Origin: Microthrix sp041394405
GTDB lineage: Bacteria; Actinomycetota; Acidimicrobiia; Acidimicrobiales; Microtrichaceae
Assembly: GCA_041394405.1 (NCBI GenBank)
Contig: JAWKIF010000006.1
Location: 1,178,001-1,242,000, forward strand
DNA length: 64,000 nucleotides
Direction: 5' to 3'
Below the pieces are notes generated by a model. It made no database searches, had not been told where the DNA came from, and was given only the letters and a program-made list of their open reading frames with translations. Shown here piece after piece: positions 34,614-43,597 of the stretch. Position numbers and translations under genes: made by a program. How positions within the stretch are numbered: position 1 is the stretch's first letter; each line of letters begins with the position of its first letter.

Positions 34614-34642
34614 ACCGCCATATCGGCCCCTGGCAACGAAAC

Positions 34643-34664
34643 CTGACCGGTTCGCCCAGGTCAG
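34643..34664. terminator. Hairpin at the 3' end of prcA
   Basis: CTGACC (34643-34648) and GGTCAG (34659-34664) with a 10-nt loop; the second arm overlaps the prcA stop (34661-34663). It is a candidate transcript end between prcA and the lipoprotein gene. Confidence 0.4.
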
Positions 34665-35500
34665 TCGTCGCCGGGCTCGTCAGCAACGGGGGCGTCGGCC
34701 TGCTCGCCCTGATCCTCCGGGGCCGGAGGGGCCGTGTCGAGGTCCGTGGCACCGCTGTCGGTCGACGCCGTGGCTGCGAGGGGCTGGCCCGCCGAGGGCT
34801 CGGCCGGACCGCCGCCCACCTTGCCGCCCAGGAGCTCGGACACCTCCTCCACCGAGAGGCGGCGGAACGACCGTCGCTCCACCCCACGATCCAGGACCGC
34901 AACCTCGAGGTCGTCGCCACCGAGGCTTCGCTCCGGCCCTGCCAGGGCGCCGGCGGCCAACCGCAGGCCCTCCGCGAGGTCGGGGGTCTCCTCAAACTGC
35001 GCGGCCACCCGCTCTCTCACCGCATCCGCATCGCCGCCCAACACGGTGAAGTGAGCTTCGTCGATGAGCGTGCCGTCGTAGAGGATGTGAAACAGCCGGT
35101 CGTCGGCGGGCCCGTTGGACACTTCGGCCACCAGGATCTCCACCTCCATGGGCTTCATCTCGTGCGTGAACACGTTGCCGAGGCTTTGGGCATAGCCGTT
35201 TGCCAGGCTGCGACCGTCCACGTCCTCGCGGCTGTACGCGTAGCCCTTCAGGTCGGCAGAACGCACACCCGCGATGCGCAGCTGGTCGAACTCGTTGTAC
35301 TTGCCCACCCCCGCAAACGCGATGTAGTCGTAGATCTCGGAGATCTTGCGCAGGAGTCGGCTGGGATTCTCGGCGCAGATCAAGATGGCGCTGGAACAGG
35401 ACATGCCGATGAGGCTGCGACCTCGGGCGATGCCCTTGCGGGCGTAGTCGGCCCGGTCCTTCATGACCTGTTCGGGGGCGACGTAGAACGGCTGGGTCAT
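34661..35500 (-). CDS. prcA: 20S proteasome alpha subunit PrcA
   Basis: A 279-residue alpha-type proteasome subunit. MTQPFYVAPEQVMKDRADYARKGIARGRS is the N-terminal gate and H0 helix region; GVGKYNEFDQLRIAG and AYAQSLGNVFTHEMKP belong to the alpha/beta sandwich. It has a long acidic, proline-rich C-terminal tail (about 235-279). Alpha rings gate the chamber and dock ARC. ATG has GGAG 5 nt upstream. It follows prcB by 32 bp. Confidence 0.95.
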   Translation of the reverse strand: MTQPFYVAPEQVMKDRADYARKGIARGRSLIGMSCSSAILICAENPSRLLRKISEIYDYIAFAGVGKYNEFDQLRIAGVRSADLKGYAYSREDVDGRSLANGYAQSLGNVFTHEMKPMEVEILVAEVSNGPADDRLFHILYDGTLIDEAHFTVLGGDADAVRERVAAQFEETPDLAEGLRLAAGALAGPERSLGGDDLEVAVLDRGVERRSFRRLSVEEVSELLGGKVGGGPAEPSAGQPLAATASTDSGATDLDTAPPAPEDQGEQADAPVADEPGDD

Positions 35501-35532
35501 GATGCTCCGATCGGCAGGGTGCTTGGCACGGC

Positions 35533-36327
35533 TCAGCGCTGCCGTTGCGAGCGAAGACGCTCGACGAGCGCGCCGGTCCGCTCGGCCAGCACCGCTTCAT
35601 CCAGGCGTTGGAAGCCTGCTCCGGTGATGGTGGCGACGATTGGGTAGATCCCCCGGACCGGGTCGGGCCCGCCGGTGGCCGAGTCCTCGTCGGCGGCCTG
35701 GTACAGGGCATCGAGCGACAGGTCGAGCGCTGCGGCCTCATCCAGGTCGGGACGCCAACCCAGCTTGACCACGGTGCCGGCGTGCAGGCTGCCAGAACCG
35801 GTGGCGGTGTGATCGGCCTCCTCGTAGCGCCCCCCCGTCACGTCGTACTGAAACAGCCGGCCCTCCCCGCGTGTCGTGTCGAAACCGGCGAAGATGGGCA
35901 CCACCGCCAGGCCCTGCATGGCCATGGGCAGGTGTTGGGCAACCATCTGACCCAGCTGGTTGGCCTTCCCCTCCAGCGACAGGTGGTCGCCCTCAACCTT
36001 CTCGTAGTGCTCCAGCTGAAGCTGGAAGAGCCGCACCATCTGCACGGCCGGGCCTGCTGCACCGGCGATGGCCACGCCGCTGAAGCGGTCGCCCGGAAAC
36101 ACCTTCTCGATGTTGCGGTGGCTGATGAGGTTGCCCGAGGTGGCGCGGCGGTCTCCGGCCATGATGACGCCGTCGGCGTAGCGAACCGCCAGGCAGGTGG
36201 TTCCGTGCGGAACCCCGATGTCGGCGGCGTCGGCGGTGGGCACCGGGGGCTCGAGACCGCTGGCTCGGACCAGGCGGGCGAAGTCGGGCCCAGGGTCGTT
36301 GCCGGCCGAGAAGGAGGGGAGGTTCAT
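35533..36327 (-). CDS. prcB: 20S proteasome beta subunit PrcB
   Basis: A 264-residue beta-type subunit. A 42-residue propeptide ends HG, followed by T43-T-C-L-A-V, so T43 would be the N-terminal nucleophile after autocatalytic cleavage. D58-R and K-type residues (GDRRATSGN; HRNIEKVFPGD) follow the usual active-site arrangement. No ribosome site is clear; TACGCT (minus sense, 36336-36341) lies 8 nt before the ATG, so its own leaderless-type promoter is possible. With PrcA it forms the four-ring core. Confidence 0.95.
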   Translation of the reverse strand: MNLPSFSAGNDPGPDFARLVRASGLEPPVPTADAADIGVPHGTTCLAVRYADGVIMAGDRRATSGNLISHRNIEKVFPGDRFSGVAIAGAAGPAVQMVRLFQLQLEHYEKVEGDHLSLEGKANQLGQMVAQHLPMAMQGLAVVPIFAGFDTTRGEGRLFQYDVTGGRYEEADHTATGSGSLHAGTVVKLGWRPDLDEAAALDLSLDALYQAADEDSATGGPDPVRGIYPIVATITGAGFQRLDEAVLAERTGALVERLRSQRQR

Positions 36328-36351
36328 TGTTGGCCAGCGTAGCGGTGAGGC

Positions 36352-37584
36352 CTACGCAGTCGGGAAGGAGCCCGTCACCAGCCAGGTGATGCCGATGTTG
36401 TCCTTCTTGCCCCGTTGGCTGGAGAGGGTCATGAACCGACGGTCGGGCGAGATGGTCGGACCGGTGATCTCCGAGCTGTCTTGGCCCTGAACCCGCAGAA
36501 TGGGGATGGTCGATCCGTCCTGTGCGAGCGCCACCAGCTCCATGTTGCCGCCGTCCTCGGCGGTCAGGAGCGTTGCCGATGGACCATCCCACCACAGGTT
36601 GTCCACCCCGGACAGCACCGGGTTGTCTCCGCTGGCCCGGTAGACGATGTCCATCGTCGTGGTCCCCGGATCGTAGGCCCACACCGTGTTGTCGTACTTG
36701 GTGGAGAAGAACACCTTGCCCGCGCCGAGCGCAACGCCCTCGCCCCCCGCATATCCGGTTGAGTCGGGCACCTGCTTGCGGGTCTCCTGGGATGCGGCCG
36801 ATGGATCGGGCACCTCCAACCAGGTCACCGCGCCCGTGCCGGGGACGTCCCCGCCGGTGGCCTTGGCCACTTCCAGCTTGCCGGCACTCAGGTCGGGCCA
36901 CTTGGTCGGAGTGAACCGATAGAACCGGCCGTCGGGCTGATCCTCGGTGAGGTAGACGTGCTTGGTGGACGCATCGACCCCTGCGGCCTCGTGGCTGAAT
37001 CGGCCCATGGCCGACCGGACCTCGCCGCTGTTTGGCTGGGTGGGGTCGCACTCCCACACCTGACCGTTGGGCACCTCCTCGCCGGACAGCCAGGTGCCCC
37101 ACGGCGTGGGCCCGCCGGCGCAGTTGCGGGTGGTGCCGCCAAGAATCCGGTGTGCGGTGACGACCTTGCCGGTGGCGTCGAGTTGCAGGGCGCTGACCCC
37201 CCCACCGTTTTCTGGTGAGTCCTCGTGGTTGATGGCCACCCACCAACCCTCACCGTCCGGATCCTCGAATGAGGCGGCCCCATCGGGAGCGGACGGCCAG
37301 ACATAGCCGGTGGAGCCCACCTTCTCTCCGGTGCGGGCCAGCACCTTGGCCGACCATCCCTTGGGCACGAGGAGCCCGTCGGCTCCGGAGTCGACCGTGG
37401 GCTTGGTCCAGCGCACGGTGCCGCCGGGGATGGTGGTGGTCCCCTTGGGGCGGGTCGTCGTGGCCGGCGCCGAGGTGCTGGGACCGCAACCGCACGCGGT
37501 GAGGGCGGCGGCGACGGGTGCTCCGGCGAGGGCGGCCAGCAGGTTCCGTCGCTGCGAGTTGGGTGCGTGAGGTGACGGGCTCAT
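36352..37584 (-). CDS. DUF839/PhoX-like secreted protein in the proteasome locus
   Basis: A 410-residue exported protein. A twin-arginine motif QRRNLLAAL and a hydrophobic stretch end in the lipobox LTAC, so it is probably exported by Tat and lipid-anchored. The mature part has WEC-, beta-propeller-like segments (WVAINHEDSPENGGGVS; GWWVA; TWLSGEEVPNGQ; GGEGVALGAGKVFFSTKYDNT) of the DUF839/PhoX phosphatase-like family. PhoX enzymes use Ca2+/Fe; catalytic residues cannot be fixed here. It lies between pup and prcB, an insertion in the usual order. ATG at 37584 follows a neighbouring GTG. Confidence 0.8.
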   Translation of the reverse strand: MSPSPHAPNSQRRNLLAALAGAPVAAALTACGCGPSTSAPATTTRPKGTTTIPGGTVRWTKPTVDSGADGLLVPKGWSAKVLARTGEKVGSTGYVWPSAPDGAASFEDPDGEGWWVAINHEDSPENGGGVSALQLDATGKVVTAHRILGGTTRNCAGGPTPWGTWLSGEEVPNGQVWECDPTQPNSGEVRSAMGRFSHEAAGVDASTKHVYLTEDQPDGRFYRFTPTKWPDLSAGKLEVAKATGGDVPGTGAVTWLEVPDPSAASQETRKQVPDSTGYAGGEGVALGAGKVFFSTKYDNTVWAYDPGTTTMDIVYRASGDNPVLSGVDNLWWDGPSATLLTAEDGGNMELVALAQDGSTIPILRVQGQDSSEITGPTISPDRRFMTLSSQRGKKDNIGITWLVTGSFPTA

Positions 37585-37593
37585 CACCGGGGC

Positions 37594-37800
37594 CTACTGG
37601 CCGCCCTTCTGGACGTAGGACTTCACGAAGTCCTCGGCGTTGGTCTCCAGCACATCGTCGATCTCGTCGAGCAGGTCGTCCAGCTCGGCCTTCAGCCGAT
37701 CGCCGGTCTCGGCCGCCTCGGCCGGGACCGACTCGTCCACCTGCTGGTCCTCGTTCTGGCGAGACGGCGCCGCCTTGCGTTGGGTCTCGTGTTCAGCCAT
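37594..37800 (-). CDS. pup: Prokaryotic ubiquitin-like protein Pup
   Basis: A 68-residue protein. The C-terminus KSYVQKGGQ is the Pup end; a terminal glutamine is the form that Dop must deamidate before ligation. Residues about 30-60 form the helix that binds the ARC coiled coil. The start has a strong AAGGAGG ribosome site. It precedes the DUF839 gene and follows dop in transcription order. Disordered overall, with many D/E/Q residues. Confidence 0.97.
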   Translation of the reverse strand: MAEHETQRKAAPSRQNEDQQVDESVPAEAAETGDRLKAELDDLLDEIDDVLETNAEDFVKSYVQKGGQ

Positions 37801-37892
37801 GGGCCCTCCTTGTGCACGGCAACCTACCCCAGAACCGGCCCGAATCCGAGGCCCTCAGCCCGACGCCGACCGGGTTCGGTGCGCCGAGCCGC

Positions 37893-39401
37893 TCAGTCCG
37901 GGGAGTTGAGTTTGGTCAGCAGCTCGGCGGCAGTCGCGCTGGAGGCAACCACGTCGCCGAGGAGGGCCTCGGTGCCTCGCAGCGGCTCCATCATGGGCAC
38001 TCGGGACAGGCTGCTTGAGCCCGTATCGAACACAATCGAGTCCCAGTTGGCCGTGACGACTTGATCGGTGAACTTGGCGAGCACCGTGCCCCGAAACCAG
38101 GCACGGGTGTCGGTCGGGGGTCGCTCCACGGCTGCTACCACCTCCTCCGGGCTCACCACGGTTCGCAGGCCGGCCCGGTGCGCCAGGCACTTCTCGGGGC
38201 GCAGGTCGTGGTACTGCAGATCGAGCGCACGAAGGCGCGGTGAGTCGGGCGCCAGGTTGTGGCGCTCGGCGATACCCCGCAGCAGCCGGCCCTTGGCGAC
38301 CCAATCCACACGGTCGGCGGCGCGCTCTCGGTCGTGTTCCAGGTCGTCGAGCACCCGCTCCCACTCGCCCAGCACCTCGTCCAGGGCAACGTCGCCGCCC
38401 ACCGCCGAGGTGTCGTGCGCCTCGCCCCAGGCGCGGGCCAGCGCACACAGCTCACGCTGGGTCGCCACGGCGGTAGTGGTGCGTCCGTCGAGCGTCTGGT
38501 AGGTCTCGGCCAGCGTCAGGTCCCAGCTGATCCGGCGCAGCGTTGCGACGGGGTGCATCGGGCGAAGTTCGGGCATGGGCCAATCGTCCTCGATCATGGC
38601 CAGCACGACGGCCGTGGTGGCCAGCTTCATCCACGTGGCCCATTCGGACATGTTGGCGTCGCCGATGATGACGTGGAGGCGCCGGTAGCGTTGCGGGTCG
38701 GCGTGGGGCTCGTCGCGGGTGTTGATGATGGGGCGCTTCAGCGTGGTCTCCAGCCCCACCTCCTCCTCGAAGAAGTCGGCCCGTTGGCTGAGCTGGTAGG
38801 CGATGCCGTTGAGCCGGCCCGGCAGCTCACACCCCACCTTCCCCGCGCCGCAGAACACCTGCCGGGTCACCAGGTGCGGGGTTGCTCGGGCGACGATCCT
38901 GGGGAACGGCGTGGCCCGCTCCATGACGTAGTTCTCGTGGGTGCCGTAACTGTTGCCCTTGCCATCGGAGTTGTTCTTGTGAATCAAGACCTCCTCGCCC
39001 GCTTCCAACAGTCCGTTGGCGGCGGTCATGGCACGGCGGAGCACCTCCTCCCCCGCTCGGTCCCACACCACCCCGTCGCGCGCCGAGGCCACCTCCGGGG
39101 AGGAGTACTCCGGATGAGCGTGGTCGACGTAGAAGCGGGCGCCGTTGGTGAGCACGGCGTTCACCAGGTGGGTCTCCACGTCGGGTGGTTGGACGTACTG
39201 CTCCAGCACCCCCCGGGCGTCGTTCGCCGGCATCTCATCGCCGAAGTCCCAGCCGATACGGGGCCCGGCACCCGTTCGCGTCACCTCGGTGACGTAGGCG
39301 TTCACCACCAGGCTGGACGCTGCGATGGGGTTCTGTTCGGGCGCGCCGCGCACCAGGATGCCGTACTCGGTCTCGATACCCAGCACCTTGTGAATGGCCA
39401 T
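37893..39401 (-). CDS. dop: Pup deamidase/depupylase Dop
   Basis: A 502-residue paralogue of PafA with the same glutamine-synthetase fold. MAIHKVLGIETEYGI carries the metal-site glutamate; DARVNGARFYVDHAHPEYS and HKNNSDGKGNSYGTHENYV form the nucleotide site; INTRDEPHADPQRYRRLHVI is shared with PafA. The extra ~45 residues compared with PafA, including a loop after about residue 45 absent from PafA, fit the Dop loop. Dop converts Pup-Gln to Pup-Glu and removes Pup from substrates. GGAG lies 5 nt before ATG. Confidence 0.95.
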   Translation of the reverse strand: MAIHKVLGIETEYGILVRGAPEQNPIAASSLVVNAYVTEVTRTGAGPRIGWDFGDEMPANDARGVLEQYVQPPDVETHLVNAVLTNGARFYVDHAHPEYSSPEVASARDGVVWDRAGEEVLRRAMTAANGLLEAGEEVLIHKNNSDGKGNSYGTHENYVMERATPFPRIVARATPHLVTRQVFCGAGKVGCELPGRLNGIAYQLSQRADFFEEEVGLETTLKRPIINTRDEPHADPQRYRRLHVIIGDANMSEWATWMKLATTAVVLAMIEDDWPMPELRPMHPVATLRRISWDLTLAETYQTLDGRTTTAVATQRELCALARAWGEAHDTSAVGGDVALDEVLGEWERVLDDLEHDRERAADRVDWVAKGRLLRGIAERHNLAPDSPRLRALDLQYHDLRPEKCLAHRAGLRTVVSPEEVVAAVERPPTDTRAWFRGTVLAKFTDQVVTANWDSIVFDTGSSSLSRVPMMEPLRGTEALLGDVVASSATAAELLTKLNSPD

Positions 39402-39448
39402 GTCGCTCCGTTGCTCGGGCCCGGCAACCTACCGGCACCGCGCCGCAG

Positions 39449-41206
39449 CTACAGGTACTGCCCGGTCTGCACCCGCTCGATGGCTCGGCCGCCGCCGGGC
39501 TCGGCCTCGTCGGTGTGGTTCACCAGCGTGCGCACGTAGACGATGCGCTCGCCCTTCTTTCCTGAGATCTTCGCCCAGTCGTCAGGGTTGGTGGTGTTGG
39601 GAAGGTCCTCGTGTTCGCGGAACTCCTGGCGGACCGAGGCCACCAGATCCTCGGCACGCACACCGCGGGGGCCACCCGCCAGCTCGCGCTTGATGGCCAG
39701 CTTCTTGGCGCGACGGACGATGTTCTCGATCATGGCGCCCGAGGAGAAGTCGCGGAAGCCCATGACCTCTCGGTCGCCGTTCTGGTAGGTGACCTCGAGG
39801 AACTGGTTGTCTTCGTCGTCCCGGTACATCTCCTCCACGGCCGACTCGGCCATGGCCTGCAGCGCCTTGGCCGGGTCGCCACCGCCCAGTTCCTCCACCT
39901 CGTCGGCGGCGATGGGCACCCGATCGGTGAGGTAGACACCGAAGATTCGGGTCGCGGCCTCCGCGTCGGGCCGTTCGATCTTGATCTTCACGTCCAATCG
40001 GCCGGGCCGCAGGATCGCCGGATCGATCAGATCCTCCCGGTTGGAGGCGCCGATGACGATGACGTTGCGCAACGCCTCCACGCCGTCGATCTCGGCGAGC
40101 AACTGCGGAACGATCGTGCTTTCCATGTCCGAGGAGATGCCGCTCCCCCGCGTGCGGAACAGGCTCTCCATCTCGTCGAAGAACACGATCACGGGCGTGC
40201 CCTCGGCCGCCTTTTCGCGTGCCCGCTGGAACACCAGGCGGATGTGGCGTTCGGTTTCACCGACGTACTTGTTGAGCAGCTCGGGACCCTTGATGTTCAG
40301 GAAGAAGCTGCGGGCGTCGGCGCCGGTATGGCGGGCCACCTGCTTGGACAGCGAGTTGGCCACCGCCTTGGCGATCAGCGTCTTGCCACACCCCGGCGGG
40401 CCGTACAGGAGGATGCCCTTGGGCGCCGGCAGGTCGTAGGTGGCGAACAGCTCGGCATGGAGGAACGGAAGCTCGACGGCGTCCATGATCTGGTCGATCT
40501 GGTGATCCAGGCCCCCGATGTCGGAGTAGGCGATGTCCGGCACCTCCTCCAGCACCAGTTCCTCCACCTCGGGACGTGGGAGGCGCTCGACCAGCACCCC
40601 TGCCCGTGGCTCCATCAACATGGTGTCGCCGGCGCGCAGGGGCTGGCCGTGGAGGTGATCGGCCAGTTCCGCCACCCGCTCCTCGTCGGCCCGACCCACC
40701 ACGAGGGCACGGGTGTCAACCTCCAGCACCTCCTTGATGGTCACCACCTCGCCGGTCATCTCGGGTTGGCGGACCATCACCACGTTGAACGACTCGTTCA
40801 GCACTACCTCGGCGCCGCGACGAAGCTCGGCGGCATCCACGTTGGGCGAGACCTCGACCCGCATCTTGCGCCCACCGGATTGGATGTCGACCGTCTCGTC
40901 ATCGTTGACGCACAGCAGGGTGGCGTATCCGGCCGGCGGGCGGGTGAGCTTGTCCACCTCTTCCCGCAGCGCCGAGATGTGGTCGCGTGCCTCGCGCAGC
41001 GTGAACGTGAGCTTTTCGTTCTGCGTGACCGCCTGGGCCAGCTGAGCCTTGACCTCGACCAGCCGGTCCTCCAGCGTTCGAATGCGCTTGGGCGCCTCGG
41101 CGCCCCGGCGCAGCAGCATGGCGTTCTCCCGCTGGGCCGCGGCAAGCCGCTCCTGAAGTTCCTCGACTTCGAGGCGTACTCGGTTGACGTCGTCGTTGGC
41201 CTCCAT
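39449..41206 (-). CDS. arc: Proteasome-associated ATPase ARC (Mpa)
   Basis: A 585-residue AAA+ ATPase. Residues 1-75 are a coiled coil that binds Pup; OB-fold domains follow to about 215; Walker A GPPGCGKT is at 269-276 and Walker B VFFDEMESLF around D344-E345. The last residues, QTGQYL, are the GQYL-type tail that opens the proteasome gate. The start at ATG 41206 has GGGAGGG. It is the first gene of the locus in transcription order, with its promoter in the 278-bp space to the ferredoxin gene. Hexamers unfold pupylated proteins. Confidence 0.96.
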   Translation of the reverse strand: MEANDDVNRVRLEVEELQERLAAAQRENAMLLRRGAEAPKRIRTLEDRLVEVKAQLAQAVTQNEKLTFTLREARDHISALREEVDKLTRPPAGYATLLCVNDDETVDIQSGGRKMRVEVSPNVDAAELRRGAEVVLNESFNVVMVRQPEMTGEVVTIKEVLEVDTRALVVGRADEERVAELADHLHGQPLRAGDTMLMEPRAGVLVERLPRPEVEELVLEEVPDIAYSDIGGLDHQIDQIMDAVELPFLHAELFATYDLPAPKGILLYGPPGCGKTLIAKAVANSLSKQVARHTGADARSFFLNIKGPELLNKYVGETERHIRLVFQRAREKAAEGTPVIVFFDEMESLFRTRGSGISSDMESTIVPQLLAEIDGVEALRNVIVIGASNREDLIDPAILRPGRLDVKIKIERPDAEAATRIFGVYLTDRVPIAADEVEELGGGDPAKALQAMAESAVEEMYRDDEDNQFLEVTYQNGDREVMGFRDFSSGAMIENIVRRAKKLAIKRELAGGPRGVRAEDLVASVRQEFREHEDLPNTTNPDDWAKISGKKGERIVYVRTLVNHTDEAEPGGGRAIERVQTGQYL

Positions 41207-41331
41207 GGGCCCTCCCGTGCGCTGGCTCCCCAACCTACCCGTCGAGAGGCGCCAGTCGGGTCACCCCGAGCAGGGTTCTCGCCGCCCATGGCCGCGGCCG
41301 GAGGAGGCGGTCGGCCGCCGGTGCAGGTCCC

Positions 41332-41344
41332 CGGGATAATCCCG
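41332..41344. promoter_or_regulatory. Palindrome in the divergent arc-ferredoxin intergenic region
   Basis: CGGGATAATCCCG is a perfect inverted repeat with one central base, between arc (starts 41206, minus) and the ferredoxin (starts 41485, plus). It could be an operator. A TATGCT at 41377-41382 is a possible -10 for the ferredoxin. Nothing else is evident in this 278-bp space. Confidence 0.4.
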
Positions 41345-41484
41345 AGCTATGCCGGGTTTATTTCTGGCGGCGCGGATATGCTGAGCTACCGGCCAAGGCC
41401 AAACGCCTTGACCGCAATACCCACCGTGCGGCCCGTCGGGTCGCCGCCTCCCGCACCGCCGGGACCGACCCAAGGAGACATGGG

Positions 41485-41721
41485 ATGAAGGTCTGGATTG
41501 ACCAGGATCTCTGCACCGGCGACGGCCTCTGTGAAGAGATCTCGCCGGCCGTGTTCACGCTGCTCGACGACGGCTTGGCCTACGTCAAGGAGGGCGACAA
41601 GGTGTTCAACGACCCAGGCGGCGCCGAGGGTCTGGCCGAGATCCCCGATGCGGAGCTTGAGGGCGTCATCGAGTCCGCCGAGGAGTGCCCCGGCGAGTGC
41701 ATCTTCATCGAGGTCGAGTAG
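41485..41721 (+). CDS. Ferredoxin, probably 3Fe-4S
   Basis: A 78-residue ferredoxin. C10-TGDGL-C16 and C68-P-G-E-C72 fit the single-cluster actinobacterial type that supports cytochromes P450 or reductases (C-x5-C ... C-P). C10, C16 and C68 are the likely cluster ligands; C72 is extra. The usual central insert is about 50 residues of mainly acidic sequence. AAGGAGA lies about 6 nt before ATG. Electron partner is not in the window. Confidence 0.85.
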   Translation: MKVWIDQDLCTGDGLCEEISPAVFTLLDDGLAYVKEGDKVFNDPGGAEGLAEIPDAELEGVIESAEECPGECIFIEVE

Positions 41722-41825
41722 CCCCTTGTCCAATTGATCCTTCCGGCCCATCGACTGGGCGGCATGGCCCAACCACACTGACCACTGGTTGAAGTTGGAG
41801 CCAAGCGGACGGGAGGAAGCCTGCG

Positions 41826-42176
41826 ATGTACGTCGAAGGTGGTCCCGGATCGATTGGCTCCGTGGTTGCAGCAAGCTCGAGCATGGGCGTCATCGGCGGC
41901 ATCGGCCCTTTGGGCGGTGCTGGCGGTGCCGCCCTCTCGGGTTTTCTGGTGGTCGTGTCGCTGGCGGCCCTGGCCCGCGTGCGTCGACGCTGGATGGAGG
42001 AGGCTGAGGCCGCCGACACCTCGCTCCCCCTCCGGGCGGCCCACCGACAGCAACGCCGCCCCCCTCCGGACTGGTTCGTGGATCTCGGAAGTTCGTGGGG
42101 CTCCGGGCATCCCGACGAGGGTTCGGAGCTGACGCTGGCCCATAGCGGCCGCCCGGTGGGGCGCCCGCCACGATGA
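41826..42176 (+). CDS. Small glycine-rich single-helix membrane protein
   Basis: A 116-residue protein of unknown family. Residues 1-36 are Gly/Ser/Ala-rich; a membrane helix spans about 37-50; then a basic segment (RVRRRWMEEAE) and a polar, proline-rich tail. ATG has GGAGG 10 nt upstream. Its stop overlaps the glycosyltransferase start (ATGA), so it is translationally coupled. An accessory role is inference. Confidence 0.55.
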   Translation: MYVEGGPGSIGSVVAASSSMGVIGGIGPLGGAGGAALSGFLVVVSLAALARVRRRWMEEAEAADTSLPLRAAHRQQRRPPPDWFVDLGSSWGSGHPDEGSELTLAHSGRPVGRPPR

Positions 42177-43597
42177 ACCCCCTGCTGGCCGTCGCAGCGC
42201 TCGTGGGCGTCAGCGTGATCGGCTACACGATCTACACCTTTGTGCTGGGGCGCCGGTCCGTCGAGGCGCCCCCGCGTCCGCAGCTGGATCATCTCTTCAT
42301 CTTCGTGGTGCCGGCACTGAACGAGGAGCGGGTCATCGGCTCCACGATCGATGCCCTGCTGGCCTTACCCGGCGAACGTCACGCTGTGCTGGTGGTCGAC
42401 GACGGTTCCAGCGACGCCACCGCCGAGGTCGTTGCGGGCTTCGACCCCCGGCGCGTCTGGCTCCATCGGCGAGCGGCGCCCGCGGCCGGCCTGGGCAAGG
42501 GCGAAGCGCTCAACGACGCCTACCGGGAACTGCGCCGTCGGCTGATGGGCCGTAACCTGCACCGAGTGATCGTGTGCGTGTTGGACGCCGACGGGGTGGT
42601 CGACCCCCATTGCCTCGACGAGGTGGAACGGCGCTTCGCAGACCCCGACCTGGTGGCCGTGCAGCTACGCGTGCGCATCGCCAATCGAGATCGATCCTGG
42701 TTGGCTCGGCTGCAGGACGTGGAGTTCACCGCGTTCTCCGACGTGTACCAGCTGGGCCGCGACCGGCTGGGTACGCCTGGCCTGGGGGGCAACGGCCAGT
42801 TCGTGCGGCTCGGCGCGCTGTCCGTGCTGGGCAACTCGCCATGGACGGACGCGCTCACCGAGGACTTGGCCATGGGGCTGGAGTTGGCCACCCACGGGTG
42901 GAAGCTGGGCTTCTGCGGCGAAGCGGCCGTGCATCAGCAGGGATTGGAACAGGGCCATGCGCTGCTGCGCCAGCGCACCCGGTGGTTCCAGGGGCAGCTG
43001 CAGTGCCTGAGGCTGCTGCCCCCGATCCTGCGCAGCCGGTTGCCACTGAGCGCCAAGGTGGACTTGGCGTTCCATCTGGTCAATGCCGTCTTCACGCTGG
43101 CCGCCCTGGCGGTCTCGCTGGTGTGGCTGGGGGTTCTGGCATGGCGGGTGCTGGCCGACCCGGCCGCCGCCTGGGGCTCCCACCTTGCGGGCGGGAGATG
43201 GCTGGTCTTTTACCTCTTGGCCTTTCCGCTCGCCCCGGTCGTGTCCGTGGTGTACCTGCGGCGCGAACCGTCGCTGGCCCCCTGGCGGGCGGTGGTGGCC
43301 GGCCACCTGTACGTGGGCTACACCTATCTGTGGTTGCTGGCCGGTACCGCTGCGGTGGTGCGAACCCTTCGCGGGCACCGCAGCTGGGCCAAGACCGAAC
43401 GGTTGGCACCCCCGGCCGACCCCAGCGACGGCGACGAACGCATCGGGCTGCGTCCGACCCAGCTCCCCGGTTGGGATCAGCCGTTGCGGCCACTCCCGAC
43501 TGCGGCAGCGCACCGACGACGCGTGGTTGATCTTCGTTCCGTCGCCGGCGAAGCGGGTGCCGTCGAGGTTGCCGCGTCCGCCAACACCGATGGCTGA
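42173..43597 (+). CDS. Family 2 glycosyltransferase, membrane-bound (BcsA/HasA-like)
   Basis: A 474-residue membrane glycosyltransferase. A first helix (about 3-23) precedes the GT-A domain: VVDDGSSD (D76, D77), DxD at D138-A-D140, TED at 229-231 and QRTRW at 267-271, the QxxRW motif of processive enzymes. Several C-terminal helices (about 300-420) follow. Such enzymes polymerise or transfer sugars from UDP-sugar at the inner membrane. The pair overlaps the toroid gene downstream by 8 bp. Confidence 0.85.
   Translation: MNPLLAVAALVGVSVIGYTIYTFVLGRRSVEAPPRPQLDHLFIFVVPALNEERVIGSTIDALLALPGERHAVLVVDDGSSDATAEVVAGFDPRRVWLHRRAAPAAGLGKGEALNDAYRELRRRLMGRNLHRVIVCVLDADGVVDPHCLDEVERRFADPDLVAVQLRVRIANRDRSWLARLQDVEFTAFSDVYQLGRDRLGTPGLGGNGQFVRLGALSVLGNSPWTDALTEDLAMGLELATHGWKLGFCGEAAVHQQGLEQGHALLRQRTRWFQGQLQCLRLLPPILRSRLPLSAKVDLAFHLVNAVFTLAALAVSLVWLGVLAWRVLADPAAAWGSHLAGGRWLVFYLLAFPLAPVVSVVYLRREPSLAPWRAVVAGHLYVGYTYLWLLAGTAAVVRTLRGHRSWAKTERLAPPADPSDGDERIGLRPTQLPGWDQPLRPLPTAAAHRRRVVDLRSVAGEAGAVEVAASANTDG

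Noticed and set aside
32672..39401. Repeat caused by duplication of pafA and dop
   Set aside because: They are ancient paralogues with different lengths and known separate functions, not a recent duplication.
41480..41488. Tiny ATGGGATGA open frame just before the ferredoxin start
   Set aside because: Two codons only; it is likely chance, and the AAGGAGA site fits the ferredoxin ATG.
43083..43589. N-terminal extension of the toroid gene
   Set aside because: The frame over the glycosyltransferase is Arg/Pro/Gly-rich shadow sequence; the gene starts at 43590.
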